NCBI RefSeq assembly: GCF_030403745.1
Contig: NZ_JAQMWP010000020.1
Location: forward strand, 62,001 to 126,000
Direction of reading: 5' to 3'
From: Streptomyces sp. S.PB5
Lineage (GTDB): Bacteria > Actinomycetota > Actinomycetes > Streptomycetales > Streptomycetaceae
DNA: 64,000 nt
The notes beneath the pieces were generated by a model that made no database searches, was not told the DNA's origin, and worked only from the letters and a program-made list of their open reading frames with translations. Position 1 is the first letter of the stretch, and the number at the start of each line of letters is the position of its first letter. Below, in pieces: positions 7,513-16,743 of this stretch. The position numbers were made by a program, and so were the translations under genes.

Positions 7513-10500
7513 TCACTCCCGACGGTCGCCGATGGTCACCATCCCGGTGATCTTCGAGCTGGTGGTGTCGTCGTAGACGACGTCTCCGCCGGACTTCTTC
7601 CAGATCCTGAGGTGGAAGGTGTCCGGGGTCTCGGTGGCGGTGACGCGGAAGGCGTAGCCGCTGGTGCCGTTGACCGTTCCGGAGCCCTGGTACACCGCCT
7701 GGGAGCCGGTGACCACGAGCCAGTCGGAGCCGGTGGAACGGAACTTGAGCTTGGCCGGGCCGTAGTCGAAGGAGAGCTGTCCGACGGGGCCGGTGGCGAA
7801 CTTCGGGTAGGAGGCGGCGAAGAAGAAGCCGGCCTTGCCGGTCAGCTGCGGCTCGGCGGGGAAGGCCCCGGCCGGTGAGGTGAGGATGCCGGCGCCGAGC
7901 GCGGGCCCGGCGGCACGGTCGTAGACGATCAGCTCGGGGAGCTTCTCGCTGTCCGTGGCGCCCTCGTCGTCGGTGACGGTGATCACCGGCCGGTGGATGC
8001 CCGCCTTGCGGTAGCTGTGCTCCGCGCGGCAGCCGGACGCGGTGACGGTACCGGCCGACGGCTGGGTGCCGTCCTGCCAGTCGACCGTGCAGGTGTGGGT
8101 GTCACGGGAGCCGGGGTCGGTGAACTCGGCCGTGACGACTGCCTTCTTGCCCACCGACACGGAGGACTTCGGGCCCGTGGCCGAGGTGATGACCGGCGCC
8201 GCGTTGCCGACCTCGACGGTCGCCGTGTCACGGCTGCGGCCGCCGGTCAGCGTCACCGTGAACGTGCCGTCGTCGGTGCAGGTGACCGTCGTTTCCGCCG
8301 ACCCGGCGTCGGCGAAGGTGCAGGGCGCCCCCTCCTCGACCGTCCACTTCGCTCTGCCCGCACCGGAGAGCGTGCCCTGAAGCCGGATCGCCTCGCCCTC
8401 GCCGCCCTTGGCGTCGGGGCCGGCGTGCACGACGGTGACCGGGTCGATGCTGCTCAGCGTCGGCACGACCTTCTTGATCAGACCGTCGGCGTCGAACTCC
8501 AGCTTGTCGATGGTCGTTTCGCGGTGTGTGCCGTCGCCGCCGGGGATCGCGAACCGGTGGTAGGCGATGTACCAGTCGTCGGTGTTCGGGACGTGGACCA
8601 CCGAGTGGTGGCCGGGGCCCTTGATGCCGAGCGAGAGGTCCTTCTCCAGGATCACGCCGTGCTTGGTCCAGGGGCCGGTGGGGGAGGGGCCGGTCGCGTA
8701 GGCGACCCGGTAGTTCTCGTCACGTGTGTCGTTCTCCGACCACATGAAGTAGTAGGTGCCCTTGCGCTTGATGACGAAGGTGCCCTCGTTGTAGCCGCTC
8801 GGCGTGATGTCGGTGACCTTCGAGGCGTCGAAGGAGACCATGTCGTCGCCCAGCGGGACGACGTACGCCCTGCCGTTGCCCCAGTACAGATACGTCCGGC
8901 CGTCGTCGTCCGTGAAGGTGGCAGGGTCGATCATCTGGCCCGTGTGGTCACCGGCCTTCAGCAGCGGCTTGCCGAGCGCGTCCTTGAAGGGGCCGGTGGG
9001 CGAGTCGGAGACCGCGACACCGATGTTGGCGTCGGCACAGAAGTAGAAGTAGTACTTGCCGTCCTTCTCGGCGATCGTCGGCGCCCAGGCCCTGCTGTCC
9101 GCCCAGGAGACGTCCGGCCCGAGGTCGAGGATGACGCCGTGGTCCTTCCAGTGGACCAGGTCGGTGGAGGAGTACGCCTTGAACTGCGTGCCGCTCCAGC
9201 CCTCGAAGCCGTCGGTCGTCGGGTAGATGTAGAAGGTGTCGTTGAAGCGGACGATGTTCGGGTCCGCGTTGAGGCCGGGCAGCACCGGGCTCTTCATGAT
9301 CACCGCGGACACCGTCCAGGTGCGCTTCTTCCCGTCCGAGCCCGTGACCTCGTACGTCACCGGCTCGGTGAAGTCGCGCAGGGTGCCGGAGGCGGGGCTG
9401 ATGCTCGCGCCGTGGGCCAGGGTGAACTCCGGTGCCAGGGCGGTGACATCACTGCCCTCGGTCAGCGGCAGGACGACCTTGCCGTCCTTGTCGTCGACGA
9501 TCGCGTCGACCTTGAGCGCCGGGTGGGTGGCCGCGGCGATGCCGGTGGTGTTGCCGGCGAGTTCCAGGACCTCGGCGGGGGTCAGGGCCCGGTTGTAGAT
9601 CCGGAAGTCGTCGACCTCGCCGCCGAAGTACGGGTCCGGGGAGTACAGGGACCTGCCGATGTAGCCGGAGTGGTCCTTGGCGGAGTCGTACAGGTCGGAC
9701 GGCTTGACGGTGACACCGTTGACGCGGGCCGCCTCGGCGCCGTCCACATACAGGACCGCCGTCTCGGTCGCGCCGTTCAGGGTGACGGTGAGGTGCTTCC
9801 ACTCGCCCTGGGTGAGCTGCGAGCCGCCGATCATCTGCTTCTCACCGGACCAGGTGGCCTTGGTGATCGCGGAGAACAGCTTGCCGCCGCCGTTGGAGGG
9901 GGTGGCGAACAGGTACTTGTTGTTGTCGGGGCCGAGCCCGAACAGCCACTGGAAGTTGTCGCCGCCCTTCCACTTGACGTATGTGGAGACGGTGACGCTG
10001 GTCGTGTCCTTCAGGACCCCGTTCGGGATCTTGACGTACGGCGAGCTGGAGCTGCTGTTGCCGCCGGACATCTTGAACGAGCCGCCCTCGACGCCGGTCC
10101 CGAAGTCGGGCGTGCGGACGTAGGTCCCGTGGTAGCCATGGCCGCTGGAGTCGCGGGCGATGCTGCCGCCGGTCTCGTCGAAGTCGTAGTGCAGGAGCAG
10201 GTCGGCCGGGACGTCGGGGCCCTCGGCGGAGACCGTGACCTCGGCGGTGACGTCGATCGCCGAGTCGCCCGCGAGGTCGCCCTTGACCGTGAAGGTGCCG
10301 GCCTGCGCGTACTGCGAGGCGTCCACGGCCTCCCAGGTGACGGCGACGGGCCGCTTCACACCGTCCGCCGACCCGGCGATGACGGTGGCCGGCAGGACCG
10401 GGGCGTCACCGATGCGCGTCTCGACCTCGACGTCCTCGGCGCTCGTGATGATCTGGTCCGGCTGGTAGGTCGTCAGCAGCCGGTCGTACTCGGCCTGGGT

Positions 10501-12723
10501 GACCGGGAGCACCGTGCCGTGGCGGGGCCTGGAGGGAAGGTCGTAGCCGGTGGACGGGGTCCAGACCCCGGAGTCCAGGTCGGTCGTCTCGAAGGGGATG
10601 TAGCCGCGCCCGCCGAACTCGTCGAGGAACGCGTACCACTTCTCCTCGGTGTTCGACTTGAACACCAACGGGCCCTCGGCGGCGCTCATCACGCCCTTGC
10701 CGATGCCCTCGGCGACCGCGGTCCAGGAGAGGTTGCGCAGCGTGTCGCTCTTCTCCTCGAAGATGAACTTGCTGTTGGGCGTGGAGGAGGTGTTGTTCCG
10801 CTCGTCCTTGGAGAGGCGGTAGTACTCGCCGTCGTGCCGGATGACCGTGGAGTCGATGACCGAGTAGCCGCGGTCGACCCAGACCTTGGGCTCGCTGAAG
10901 GTGTAGAAGTCGCGGGTCGTCGCGTACATCATGCGGTTGTACGTGTCGCCGGAGTGCGCCTCGTTGTCGTAGAGCTTCGATGCCCAGAAGACGACGTACT
11001 CGCCGAGGTCGGCGTCGTAGTACGCCTCCGGTGCCCAGGTGTTGCCCGCGCTGTCGGGGGAGACCTTCACCAGGCGCTGGTTCGTCCAGTTCACCAGGTC
11101 GGTGGACTCCCAGACCATGATGGACTTGCTGCCGGTGCGCTGGGCGGCGTCCCAGTCGCCGTTGCCGTAGATCCTGAGGTCGGTGGCGATCTGGTAGAAC
11201 TTGTCGCCCTCGGGGGAGCGGATGATGAACGGGTCGCGCAGGCCCTGCTCACCGAGCGTGGAGGTCAGGACGGGCCTGCCGTCGTTCAACTCCCGCCACT
11301 TCAGCGGGTCGTTGCCCTTGCTGAGCGCGGCGTACAGCTGCTCGCCGTCGGAGGTGCCCTCGCCGGTGAAGTAGCTGAACATGTAGCCCTTGAGGGCTTG
11401 CTGCTCGGGGAGTTCGGGGACCTTCGCGGTGAAGGTGCGGGTCGTCCTCGCCTCGCCCTTGGTGACGGTGGCGGTCAGGTCGACGGTGGTGGCGCCGTCG
11501 CCGTGCGCGGGACGGTGGACCACGCCCTCGGCGGAGACGACGTCGGCGTTCGCGGAGGACCAGGAGACGTCGGTGCCGAAGTCGCCCGCGGCCGGGAGCG
11601 TGAGGTTGCCGCGGACGTCGTCGAGGTTGTGGACCGTGAGGGACTCGGCGGCCCGCTCGACGGCGGTCCGGTCGTCGAAGGAGGGCAGGACCGTGACCTC
11701 GAAGGTCTTGGTGGCGCTCACGGGCCCCTTCCTCAGCGTCGCTGTCAGCGTGGCGTGGCCGTCCGGCTCACCGGCGGCGGGGCGGGTCACCGCGCCGGAG
11801 TCCGAGACCACGCCGGGGTCGCTGCTGTCCCAGGTGATGGTGGAGCCGCCGGCCGTGCCGGTCCTCGGCAGGGTCAGGTCGGCGGTCACCGCGCTGGTGT
11901 CGCCCAGGGTGAGGGCGGCCTGGTCGGCGGCGACGCCCTGTTCGGCCACGGGGAGCGAGAGCTGCTCGACCTCGGAGGCGGCGAGGGCGCGGTCGTAGAC
12001 CCGGAAGTCACGGATCTTGCCCTTGAAGAGCTTGTCGTCGGTGTAGACGGACTTGCCTATGTGGTTGGCGGTGGTCGTGCCCGAGCCGATCGACCCCGGG
12101 GTGATGGTGACCGAGGTGTTGCGGCCGACCTCCACGCCGTCCTCGTACAGCACGGCCGTGGTGCCGGTCTGGGTATAGGTGAGCTGCTTCCACACCGAGC
12201 GGGCCAGGTTGTGCGAGTCGGTGGGCCGGGTGTTCTGCTCGGTCGACCAGTTGCCCGACGCGACGGCGGTGCGCAGCGAGTTGCCGGTGGCGAAGAGATA
12301 GCCGTTGCCCGCGCCGCCGCTGGTGTTGCCGAAGCCGTAGATGAAGTACGGGCCGGCTTGCGACTCGTCCATCAGCACGTCCAGGGAGACGCTGATGGAG
12401 TCCATGCCCTTCATGACGTTGTCGGGCACCTTGATGTAGGTGTCCGAACCGTTGAAGGCGAGGCCCTGGCCGTTGCCCGTCCAGCCGGCGGTGCCGTTGA
12501 CCGTGCCGTCGCGGCCGTTGCCGGAGGCGTCGGCGACGGTGGTGCCGGAGGTCGCGTCGAGCTTGTACCAGAGGGCCAGTCCGTCGGTGATGTCCGCGGT
12601 GTCCGCCGCCTGTGCGGGGACGAGGGGCGCGGTGAGGCCCAGAAACAGCGATGCGACGGCCAGGCCGGCGAGACGGCCCGTCCGGCGTCTCGCGCGGGTG
12701 CGCGGACGTGCGAGGTGCGGCAT
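7513..12723 (-). CDS. secreted multidomain glycosidase: two LamG domains and two GH43 modules
   Basis: A 1736-residue exported enzyme. Order, approximate: signal peptide 1-39 (Arg-rich start, ending VPAQA); LamG-type lectin fold 45-260; two atrophied bacterial Ig-like domains 265-440; first five-bladed GH43-like module 447-760 (LRDPFIIRS, APEAYYD); an Ig-like domain to about 835; second LamG 841-1060; a linker; second GH43 module 1144-1420, with catalytic Asp in NADPNIVRFND, modulating Asp in MIDPATFTDDDG and acid Glu in YNEGTFVIK; PKD-like domain 1507-1600; and a C-terminal beta domain. GH43 enzymes cleave arabinose-, xylose- or galactose-containing plant polysaccharides, so extracellular hemicellulose or arabinogalactan breakdown is likely. 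The ATG at 12723 is followed by the signal peptide and preceded by CAGGGA. Confidence 0.88.
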   Translation of the reverse strand: MPHLARPRTRARRRTGRLAGLAVASLFLGLTAPLVPAQAADTADITDGLALWYKLDATSGTTVADASGNGRDGTVNGTAGWTGNGQGLAFNGSDTYIKVPDNVMKGMDSISVSLDVLMDESQAGPYFIYGFGNTSGGAGNGYLFATGNSLRTAVASGNWSTEQNTRPTDSHNLARSVWKQLTYTQTGTTAVLYEDGVEVGRNTSVTITPGSIGSGTTTANHIGKSVYTDDKLFKGKIRDFRVYDRALAASEVEQLSLPVAEQGVAADQAALTLGDTSAVTADLTLPRTGTAGGSTITWDSSDPGVVSDSGAVTRPAAGEPDGHATLTATLRKGPVSATKTFEVTVLPSFDDRTAVERAAESLTVHNLDDVRGNLTLPAAGDFGTDVSWSSANADVVSAEGVVHRPAHGDGATTVDLTATVTKGEARTTRTFTAKVPELPEQQALKGYMFSYFTGEGTSDGEQLYAALSKGNDPLKWRELNDGRPVLTSTLGEQGLRDPFIIRSPEGDKFYQIATDLRIYGNGDWDAAQRTGSKSIMVWESTDLVNWTNQRLVKVSPDSAGNTWAPEAYYDADLGEYVVFWASKLYDNEAHSGDTYNRMMYATTRDFYTFSEPKVWVDRGYSVIDSTVIRHDGEYYRLSKDERNNTSSTPNSKFIFEEKSDTLRNLSWTAVAEGIGKGVMSAAEGPLVFKSNTEEKWYAFLDEFGGRGYIPFETTDLDSGVWTPSTGYDLPSRPRHGTVLPVTQAEYDRLLTTYQPDQIITSAEDVEVETRIGDAPVLPATVIAGSADGVKRPVAVTWEAVDASQYAQAGTFTVKGDLAGDSAIDVTAEVTVSAEGPDVPADLLLHYDFDETGGSIARDSSGHGYHGTYVRTPDFGTGVEGGSFKMSGGNSSSSSPYVKIPNGVLKDTTSVTVSTYVKWKGGDNFQWLFGLGPDNNKYLFATPSNGGGKLFSAITKATWSGEKQMIGGSQLTQGEWKHLTVTLNGATETAVLYVDGAEAARVNGVTVKPSDLYDSAKDHSGYIGRSLYSPDPYFGGEVDDFRIYNRALTPAEVLELAGNTTGIAAATHPALKVDAIVDDKDGKVVLPLTEGSDVTALAPEFTLAHGASISPASGTLRDFTEPVTYEVTGSDGKKRTWTVSAVIMKSPVLPGLNADPNIVRFNDTFYIYPTTDGFEGWSGTQFKAYSSTDLVHWKDHGVILDLGPDVSWADSRAWAPTIAEKDGKYYFYFCADANIGVAVSDSPTGPFKDALGKPLLKAGDHTGQMIDPATFTDDDGRTYLYWGNGRAYVVPLGDDMVSFDASKVTDITPSGYNEGTFVIKRKGTYYFMWSENDTRDENYRVAYATGPSPTGPWTKHGVILEKDLSLGIKGPGHHSVVHVPNTDDWYIAYHRFAIPGGDGTHRETTIDKLEFDADGLIKKVVPTLSSIDPVTVVHAGPDAKGGEGEAIRLQGTLSGAGRAKWTVEEGAPCTFADAGSAETTVTCTDDGTFTVTLTGGRSRDTATVEVGNAAPVITSATGPKSSVSVGKKAVVTAEFTDPGSRDTHTCTVDWQDGTQPSAGTVTASGCRAEHSYRKAGIHRPVITVTDDEGATDSEKLPELIVYDRAAGPALGAGILTSPAGAFPAEPQLTGKAGFFFAASYPKFATGPVGQLSFDYGPAKLKFRSTGSDWLVVTGSQAVYQGSGTVNGTSGYAFRVTATETPDTFHLRIWKKSGGDVVYDDTTSSKITGMVTIGDRRE

Positions 12724-12834
12724 GTGGGTTTTCCCTGCTGAGGCATGGCTGACGGGGGGAGGGAAAGGCATGGCGGAGCGAGCCGTGGACGGGGGTGGCC
12801 GCGGCCTGGACACCCTGCCGTTTCGGCTGTGTGA

Positions 12835-12900
12835 CGTCGTGTTGCGAGAGTGTCAAACGGGGTGAGGGGCAGCGTCAAGAGGTTTCGAACAATGTCCGAC
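12835..12900 (-). promoter_or_regulatory. probable promoter region of the GH43 gene
   Basis: The 265-base gap between the GH43 gene and the VOC gene holds, on the minus strand, two TTGAC-type -35-like hexamers (TTGACG at about 12877-12872 and TTGACA at about 12856-12851) without convincing -10 partners. It also holds the 12-mer GGTTTCGAACAA (12881-12892, plus-strand reading), which recurs exactly at 35842-35853. No known sugar-repressor site was identified with certainty. Confidence 0.35.
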
Positions 12901-12939
12901 CAGTCGAACGTGACGCTGTCGGGTCAATGGCCGCAGAGG

Positions 12940-12959
12940 CGCGCCCTGTTGGGGGCGCG
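12940..12959 (-). terminator. hairpin terminator after the VOC gene
   Basis: CGCGCCC and GGGCGCG form a 7-bp stem around a six-base loop, 30 bases past the stop of the minus-strand VOC gene. Confidence 0.6.
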
Positions 12960-12988
12960 TCATGGACCCGGCTCGTTCAGACGACCAC

Positions 12989-13414
12989 TCAGACGACTGG
13001 TTCGCCGATGCCGAGCAGATTTCCCTCACTGTCCCGGAACCAGGCGGCGCGTTCCCCGCGGGCGCCCTTGCTCGGATAGTTCCCGTCGATCTCGGCGATG
13101 GAGTCCTTCGTACGGAACCCGGGCACGTCGACGTCCTCGAACACCACGCCCCGCAGCTTCAGTTGGGCGACGACCGCCTCGACGTCGTCGACCTCCCACC
13201 CCATCTGCGTGAAGGCACCGGCGGAGGCTCCCGTCGACGCGAACACGGCGAACTCCGTGCCGCCGCACCGGTACAGCAGCCCGCCGGGCCGTTCGTCGAC
13301 GGGCTCCAGACCGAGCTGCTCGGCGTAGAAACGCCGCGCCCGCTCCAGGTCCTGGGCGGGAAGCCTGGTCGCCACGCGCCCCCGGGCCAGAATGTTCCTG
13401 TCGTCTGCGTCCAT
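12989..13414 (-). CDS. VOC (glyoxalase-like) family protein
   Basis: A 141-residue VOC-superfamily protein: VATRLPAQDLERARRFYAEQLGL at the start, YRCGGTEFAVFAST in the first module, MGWEVDDVEAVVAQLKLRGVVFED in the second, and a closing AAWFRDSEGNLLGIGEP in which the Asp-Ser-Glu-Gly-Asn turn is typical. Members act as lyases, dioxygenases or resistance proteins; there is no substrate clue here. It is transcribed alone towards the GH43 gene. Confidence 0.85.
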   Translation of the reverse strand: MDADDRNILARGRVATRLPAQDLERARRFYAEQLGLEPVDERPGGLLYRCGGTEFAVFASTGASAGAFTQMGWEVDDVEAVVAQLKLRGVVFEDVDVPGFRTKDSIAEIDGNYPSKGARGERAAWFRDSEGNLLGIGEPVV

Positions 13415-13508
13415 ACCTCCACTGTGCTCCCGCGCAGGGCGGAACGGGGGGACATCGGGCGTATACCGCCCGGTTTCGGCCGCGCGGACGCCCGGCGCGT
13501 CCGCCTTG

Positions 13509-14249
13509 TCAGGTGAGGTTGAGCCCGCCGTCGAAGAGGATCACCTCGCCGGTGAGATAGGCGGAGCCGATGACCGAGGCGACCAGGTCCGCGACATCGG
13601 AGGGCCGCGCGGGCCGGCCCATCGGAGCACGCTCCCGCCACAGCCGGTGGGCCTGGACCCAGTCCTTGGTCATGGGCGTGTCGACCAGGCCCGGGGCGAT
13701 CGCGTTCACCCGTACGTCGGGGGCGAGCGCGGCCGCGAGCAGCCGGGTCACATGATTGAGCGCGGCCTTGCTCGCGGCGTACGGCACCGACGAGCCCTTG
13801 GGGCGAACCCCCGCATGGCTGGTGATGTTGACGACGCTGCCGCCTCCAGGCGCCCGGCGCAGCGCCGGGAGCGCCGCCGTGCACAGCACCCAGGGTGCGA
13901 TCAGGTTGACCTCCAGCACCCGGCGCCAGTCCGCCGGGGTGGCCGCGGCCAGATCGGCGTGGGGGATGGGCCGGCTGATCCCCGCGTTGTTGACCAGCAC
14001 GTCCAGTCGCCCGTACTGCTCCAGCGCCGTCCCGACCAGGGCGCGGGCCTCGTCCTCGACCTCGAGATCGGCCTGCACATATGTGCCGCCGAGCTCCGCC
14101 GCCAGCGCCCTGCCTGCGTCCGCGCTCTTCCGCGAGTGCACGACGACCCGCGTTCCGTCCGCGGCGAATCTGCGGACGACGGCTTCTCCGATGCCCGAGG
14201 TGGATCCGGTGACGAGGGCTACGGGCCGGTCCGTTCGTTCCATACTCAT
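13509..14249 (-). CDS. short-chain dehydrogenase/reductase (SDR)
   Basis: A 246-residue classical SDR. The cofactor motif is VTGSTSGIGEAVVRRF (TGxxxGIG), the NNAG motif is VLVNNAGIS, the catalytic Ser is in VVNITSHAG, the YxxxK motif is PYAASKAALN, and the end VIGSAYLTGEVILFDGGLNL is typical. The Arg in VVVHSRKSADAG after the second strand suggests NADPH preference. The ATG at 14249 has AGGA about ten bases upstream; the ATG at 14243 is also possible. It is divergent from the HAD hydrolase gene, with only 48 bases between the starts, so the two promoters must overlap. Confidence 0.9.
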   Translation of the reverse strand: MSMERTDRPVALVTGSTSGIGEAVVRRFAADGTRVVVHSRKSADAGRALAAELGGTYVQADLEVEDEARALVGTALEQYGRLDVLVNNAGISRPIPHADLAAATPADWRRVLEVNLIAPWVLCTAALPALRRAPGGGSVVNITSHAGVRPKGSSVPYAASKAALNHVTRLLAAALAPDVRVNAIAPGLVDTPMTKDWVQAHRLWRERAPMGRPARPSDVADLVASVIGSAYLTGEVILFDGGLNLT

Positions 14250-14297
14250 GAGGGCGGATCCTGCCATGATCGCCGCGACTCCTGGCATGATCACGGC

Positions 14298-14966
14298 GTG
14301 ATTGACGAGCGTGAGGTACCCGGCCCCGGCAAGTTCGTCCTCTTCGACGTCGACGGTACGTTGATCGACGCCGTGGACAATCAGCGCCGGGTCTGGGAAA
14401 CCTGGGCGGGCCGCTACGGACTGGACGCCGAGGAGGTCTACCGGGTGGCGTTGCGCACCCGGCCGTTGGAGACCTTCGCCCAGGTCGTACCGGACCGGGA
14501 TCCGCGGCAATGCCTGGCCGTCCTGCACGAACTGGAGGACGACGACGTCCGTTCCGGCGTCTACACGGCCTTCGACGGCGCGGTGGAACTGCTGAACGCC
14601 CTGCCCAGGCAGGCCTGGGCGCTGGTGACCTCCAACTACGAGCACCGGGTCCGGGGACGGTTCGCGCGTACGGGCCTGCCGGTCCCACCGGTCGTCGTGG
14701 ACGCCGCCGCGGTGCATGAGGGCAAGCCCTCGCCGGTGCCCTATCTCCGGGCCGCCGAGCTGCTCGGTACCCGTCCCGAGGACTGCCTGGTCGTCGAGGA
14801 CGCGCCGTCCGGTGTGGAGGCGGGACTGCGGGCCGGTATGACGGTGTGGGGCGTCAACGCGGCTTGCGCGGTGCCGGGCGTGCACCGCCACTTTCCGAGC
14901 CTGCGCGCAGCGGTCCCCGAAGTCCTGGCGTTCGCAGGGCTGAAGGCAACGGACGCGCAGGGTTGA
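14298..14966 (+). CDS. HAD-superfamily hydrolase, beta-phosphoglucomutase/phosphatase-like
   Basis: A 222-residue HAD protein: motif I FVLFDVDGTLIDAVDN (DxDGT), motif II ALVTSNYEHR, motif III Lys in HEGKPSPVPYLRAAELLG, and motif IV CLVVEDAPSGVEAGLRAGMTVWGVN. The DxDGTL and EDAPSG motifs place it with small-molecule sugar phosphatases and beta-phosphoglucomutase relatives (DOG1/GPP-like). The GTG at 14298 follows a CATGAT -10-like hexamer by six bases, so it may be leaderless; no ribosome-binding site is seen. Confidence 0.85.
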   Translation: MIDEREVPGPGKFVLFDVDGTLIDAVDNQRRVWETWAGRYGLDAEEVYRVALRTRPLETFAQVVPDRDPRQCLAVLHELEDDDVRSGVYTAFDGAVELLNALPRQAWALVTSNYEHRVRGRFARTGLPVPPVVVDAAAVHEGKPSPVPYLRAAELLGTRPEDCLVVEDAPSGVEAGLRAGMTVWGVNAACAVPGVHRHFPSLRAAVPEVLAFAGLKATDAQG

Positions 14967-15068
14967 TCCTGCGGTGCGGCCGGTGCGGTCACAGCGCCGG
15001 CCGACAGCACCCTCGCACTGGCCGGCGGGCTGCGCCACGGCCCGCCCACCGAACCGGCGGGCGCACCC

Positions 15069-16226
15069 TCACTTCTTCCCACGGGAGTTGAGCCGGGCGG
15101 CCTGGCGGGTCAGATGGTCGCGCTCGGGGAGATTGGGCGCCTTGCGGGCCGCCTCGGCGTAGAGCCGGGCCGCCGTCGCCAGTTCGCCGTCGCGTTCGTG
15201 GAGGTAGGCCGCCACCGCGGTGTGGCGGGGCAGCGTGTCGTCCAGCTTCGCGAGTTCCGCGAGGCCGGCGCGCGGTCCGTCGGCCTCGCCCACGGCGACC
15301 GCGCGGTTGAGGCGGACGACCGCGCTGTCGGTCAGGCGCGCGAGTTCGTCGTACCACTCGACGATCTGCACCCAGTCGGTCTCCCCGGCGGTGGGTGCGT
15401 CCGCATGGAGGGCGGCGACGGCGGCCTGGGCCTGGAACTCGCCCAGCCGGTCACGGGCGAGCGCCGCCTGCAGGATCTCGATGCCCTCGGCGATCAGCCC
15501 GGTGTCCCACTGACCGCGGTCCTGTTCGGCGAGCGGCACCAGGCTGCCGTCCGGTGCGGTACGGGCGGCGCGCCGGGCGTGATGGAGCAGCATCAGGGCG
15601 AGCAGTCCGGCCACCTCGGGGTGGTCGATCCCGGCGGCGAGCTGCCGGGTGAGCCGGATGGCCTCGGCGGCGAGGTCGACGTCGCCGGAGTAGCCCTCGT
15701 TGAAGACGAGGTAGAGCACCCGCAGCACGGTGGCGACATCGCCTATCTGGTCGAACCGTACGCCGGAGACCGTGCGCTTGGCCCGGCTGATGCGCTGCGC
15801 CATCGTCGCCTCGGGCACCAGATGGGCCTGGGCGATCTGGCGTGTGGTCAACCCGCCGACCGCGCGCAGCGTGAGCGCGACCGCGGACGACGGCGTCAGC
15901 GACGGATGGGCGCACAGGAAGTAGAGCTGGAGCGTGTCGTCCGCCGAGGGCGCGGGCCCGGGCACCGGTTCTTCGTCGACGCGGTCCTCCCGCCGGCGCC
16001 GGGCGACGTCCGCCCGTGTCGCGTCGAGGAACTTCCGCCACGCCACGGTGACCAGCCAGCCCTTCGCGTCCCGCGGCGGGTCGGACGGCCAGACGCGCAG
16101 CGCCTCGACGAGCGCGTCCTGCACGGCGTCCTCGGCCGCCGCGAAGTCGGCTCCGCGGCGGACGAGAACAGTGAGCACACTGGGCGTGAGGTTCCTGAGC
16201 AGGACCTCGTCCATCGATGAGGTCAC
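15069..16226 (-). CDS. ECF RNA polymerase sigma factor, ECF42-like with long C-terminal extension
   Basis: A 385-residue protein. Region 2 is LLRNLTPSVLTVLVRRGADFAAAEDAVQDALVEALRVWP, region 4 lies around LTLRAVGGLTTRQIAQAHLVPEATMAQRISRAKRTV, and a roughly 200-residue TPR-like extension follows (RVLYLVFNEGYSGD ... VVRLNRAVAVGEADGPRAGLAEL). This architecture, linked to a DGPF-domain gene and lacking an anti-sigma gene, is diagnostic of the ECF42 group, in which the extension is thought to control activity. The GTG at 16226 overlaps the DGPF stop by four bases; an ATG at 16214 is a second possibility. Its targets probably include its own operon, which is family knowledge and not visible here. 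Confidence 0.9.
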   Translation of the reverse strand: MTSSMDEVLLRNLTPSVLTVLVRRGADFAAAEDAVQDALVEALRVWPSDPPRDAKGWLVTVAWRKFLDATRADVARRRREDRVDEEPVPGPAPSADDTLQLYFLCAHPSLTPSSAVALTLRAVGGLTTRQIAQAHLVPEATMAQRISRAKRTVSGVRFDQIGDVATVLRVLYLVFNEGYSGDVDLAAEAIRLTRQLAAGIDHPEVAGLLALMLLHHARRAARTAPDGSLVPLAEQDRGQWDTGLIAEGIEILQAALARDRLGEFQAQAAVAALHADAPTAGETDWVQIVEWYDELARLTDSAVVRLNRAVAVGEADGPRAGLAELAKLDDTLPRHTAVAAYLHERDGELATAARLYAEAARKAPNLPERDHLTRQAARLNSRGKK

Positions 16227-16633
16227 TCCGTGACGCAGTGGTCGTGCGCGCCGAGGAACGGACGCAGCTCGAGCCACTCATGGATCGGCTTCCCGCCGGC
16301 CCCGGGGGCGGCCGACAGCTCCCCGGCCAGCTCGACGGCCCGCTCATAGGTGTCGACGTCGATCACCATCCACCCGGCGATCAGGTCCTTGGTCTCGGCG
16401 AAGGGCCCGTCGGTGACCGGCGGGCGCCCCTCACCGTCGTACCGCACGAACGTGCCCTCCGGCGCCAGCGCCTGGCTGTCGACGAACTCACCGTTGTGCT
16501 CCAGACGGGCCGCGAAGTCGCGCATGTACTGCACATGCGCCGAGATCTCCTCCGGCGTCCACTGTTCCATCGGCACGTCGTTGACCGCGGCCGGTGCGCC
16601 TCGGTAGTGCTTCAGCAGCAGGTACTTGGCCAT
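16223..16633 (-). CDS. DGPF-domain (YCII-related) protein
   Basis: A 136-residue protein of the YCII/DGPF superfamily. The name-giving motif is present in PVTDGPFAETKDLIAGWMVIDVD, after an N-terminal MAKYLLLKHYRG strand. Proteins of this type are encoded beside ECF42 sigma factors in many actinobacteria; their biochemical role is unresolved. It is first in a two-gene operon, overlapping the sigma gene by four bases, with a GAGGAGA ribosome-binding site upstream of the ATG at 16633. Confidence 0.88.
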   Translation of the reverse strand: MAKYLLLKHYRGAPAAVNDVPMEQWTPEEISAHVQYMRDFAARLEHNGEFVDSQALAPEGTFVRYDGEGRPPVTDGPFAETKDLIAGWMVIDVDTYERAVELAGELSAAPGAGGKPIHEWLELRPFLGAHDHCVTE

Positions 16634-16743
16634 GGTGGCTCTCCTCGGTACTGGTGCGGCCCATTGTGGTCGCGCTCGCACCGGGGACGGAGCCGGGCGC
16701 GGGTTCTCGACATCACCGGCCGAGAATTTTTGAGGAGCTTCCG

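Noticed and set aside
7993..12741. 1582-residue plus-strand frame opposite the GH43 gene
   Set aside because: Its composition (Val, Gly, Arg and Asp in excess) is that of an antisense shadow in high-GC DNA. The minus-strand frame has clear domains and a signal peptide.
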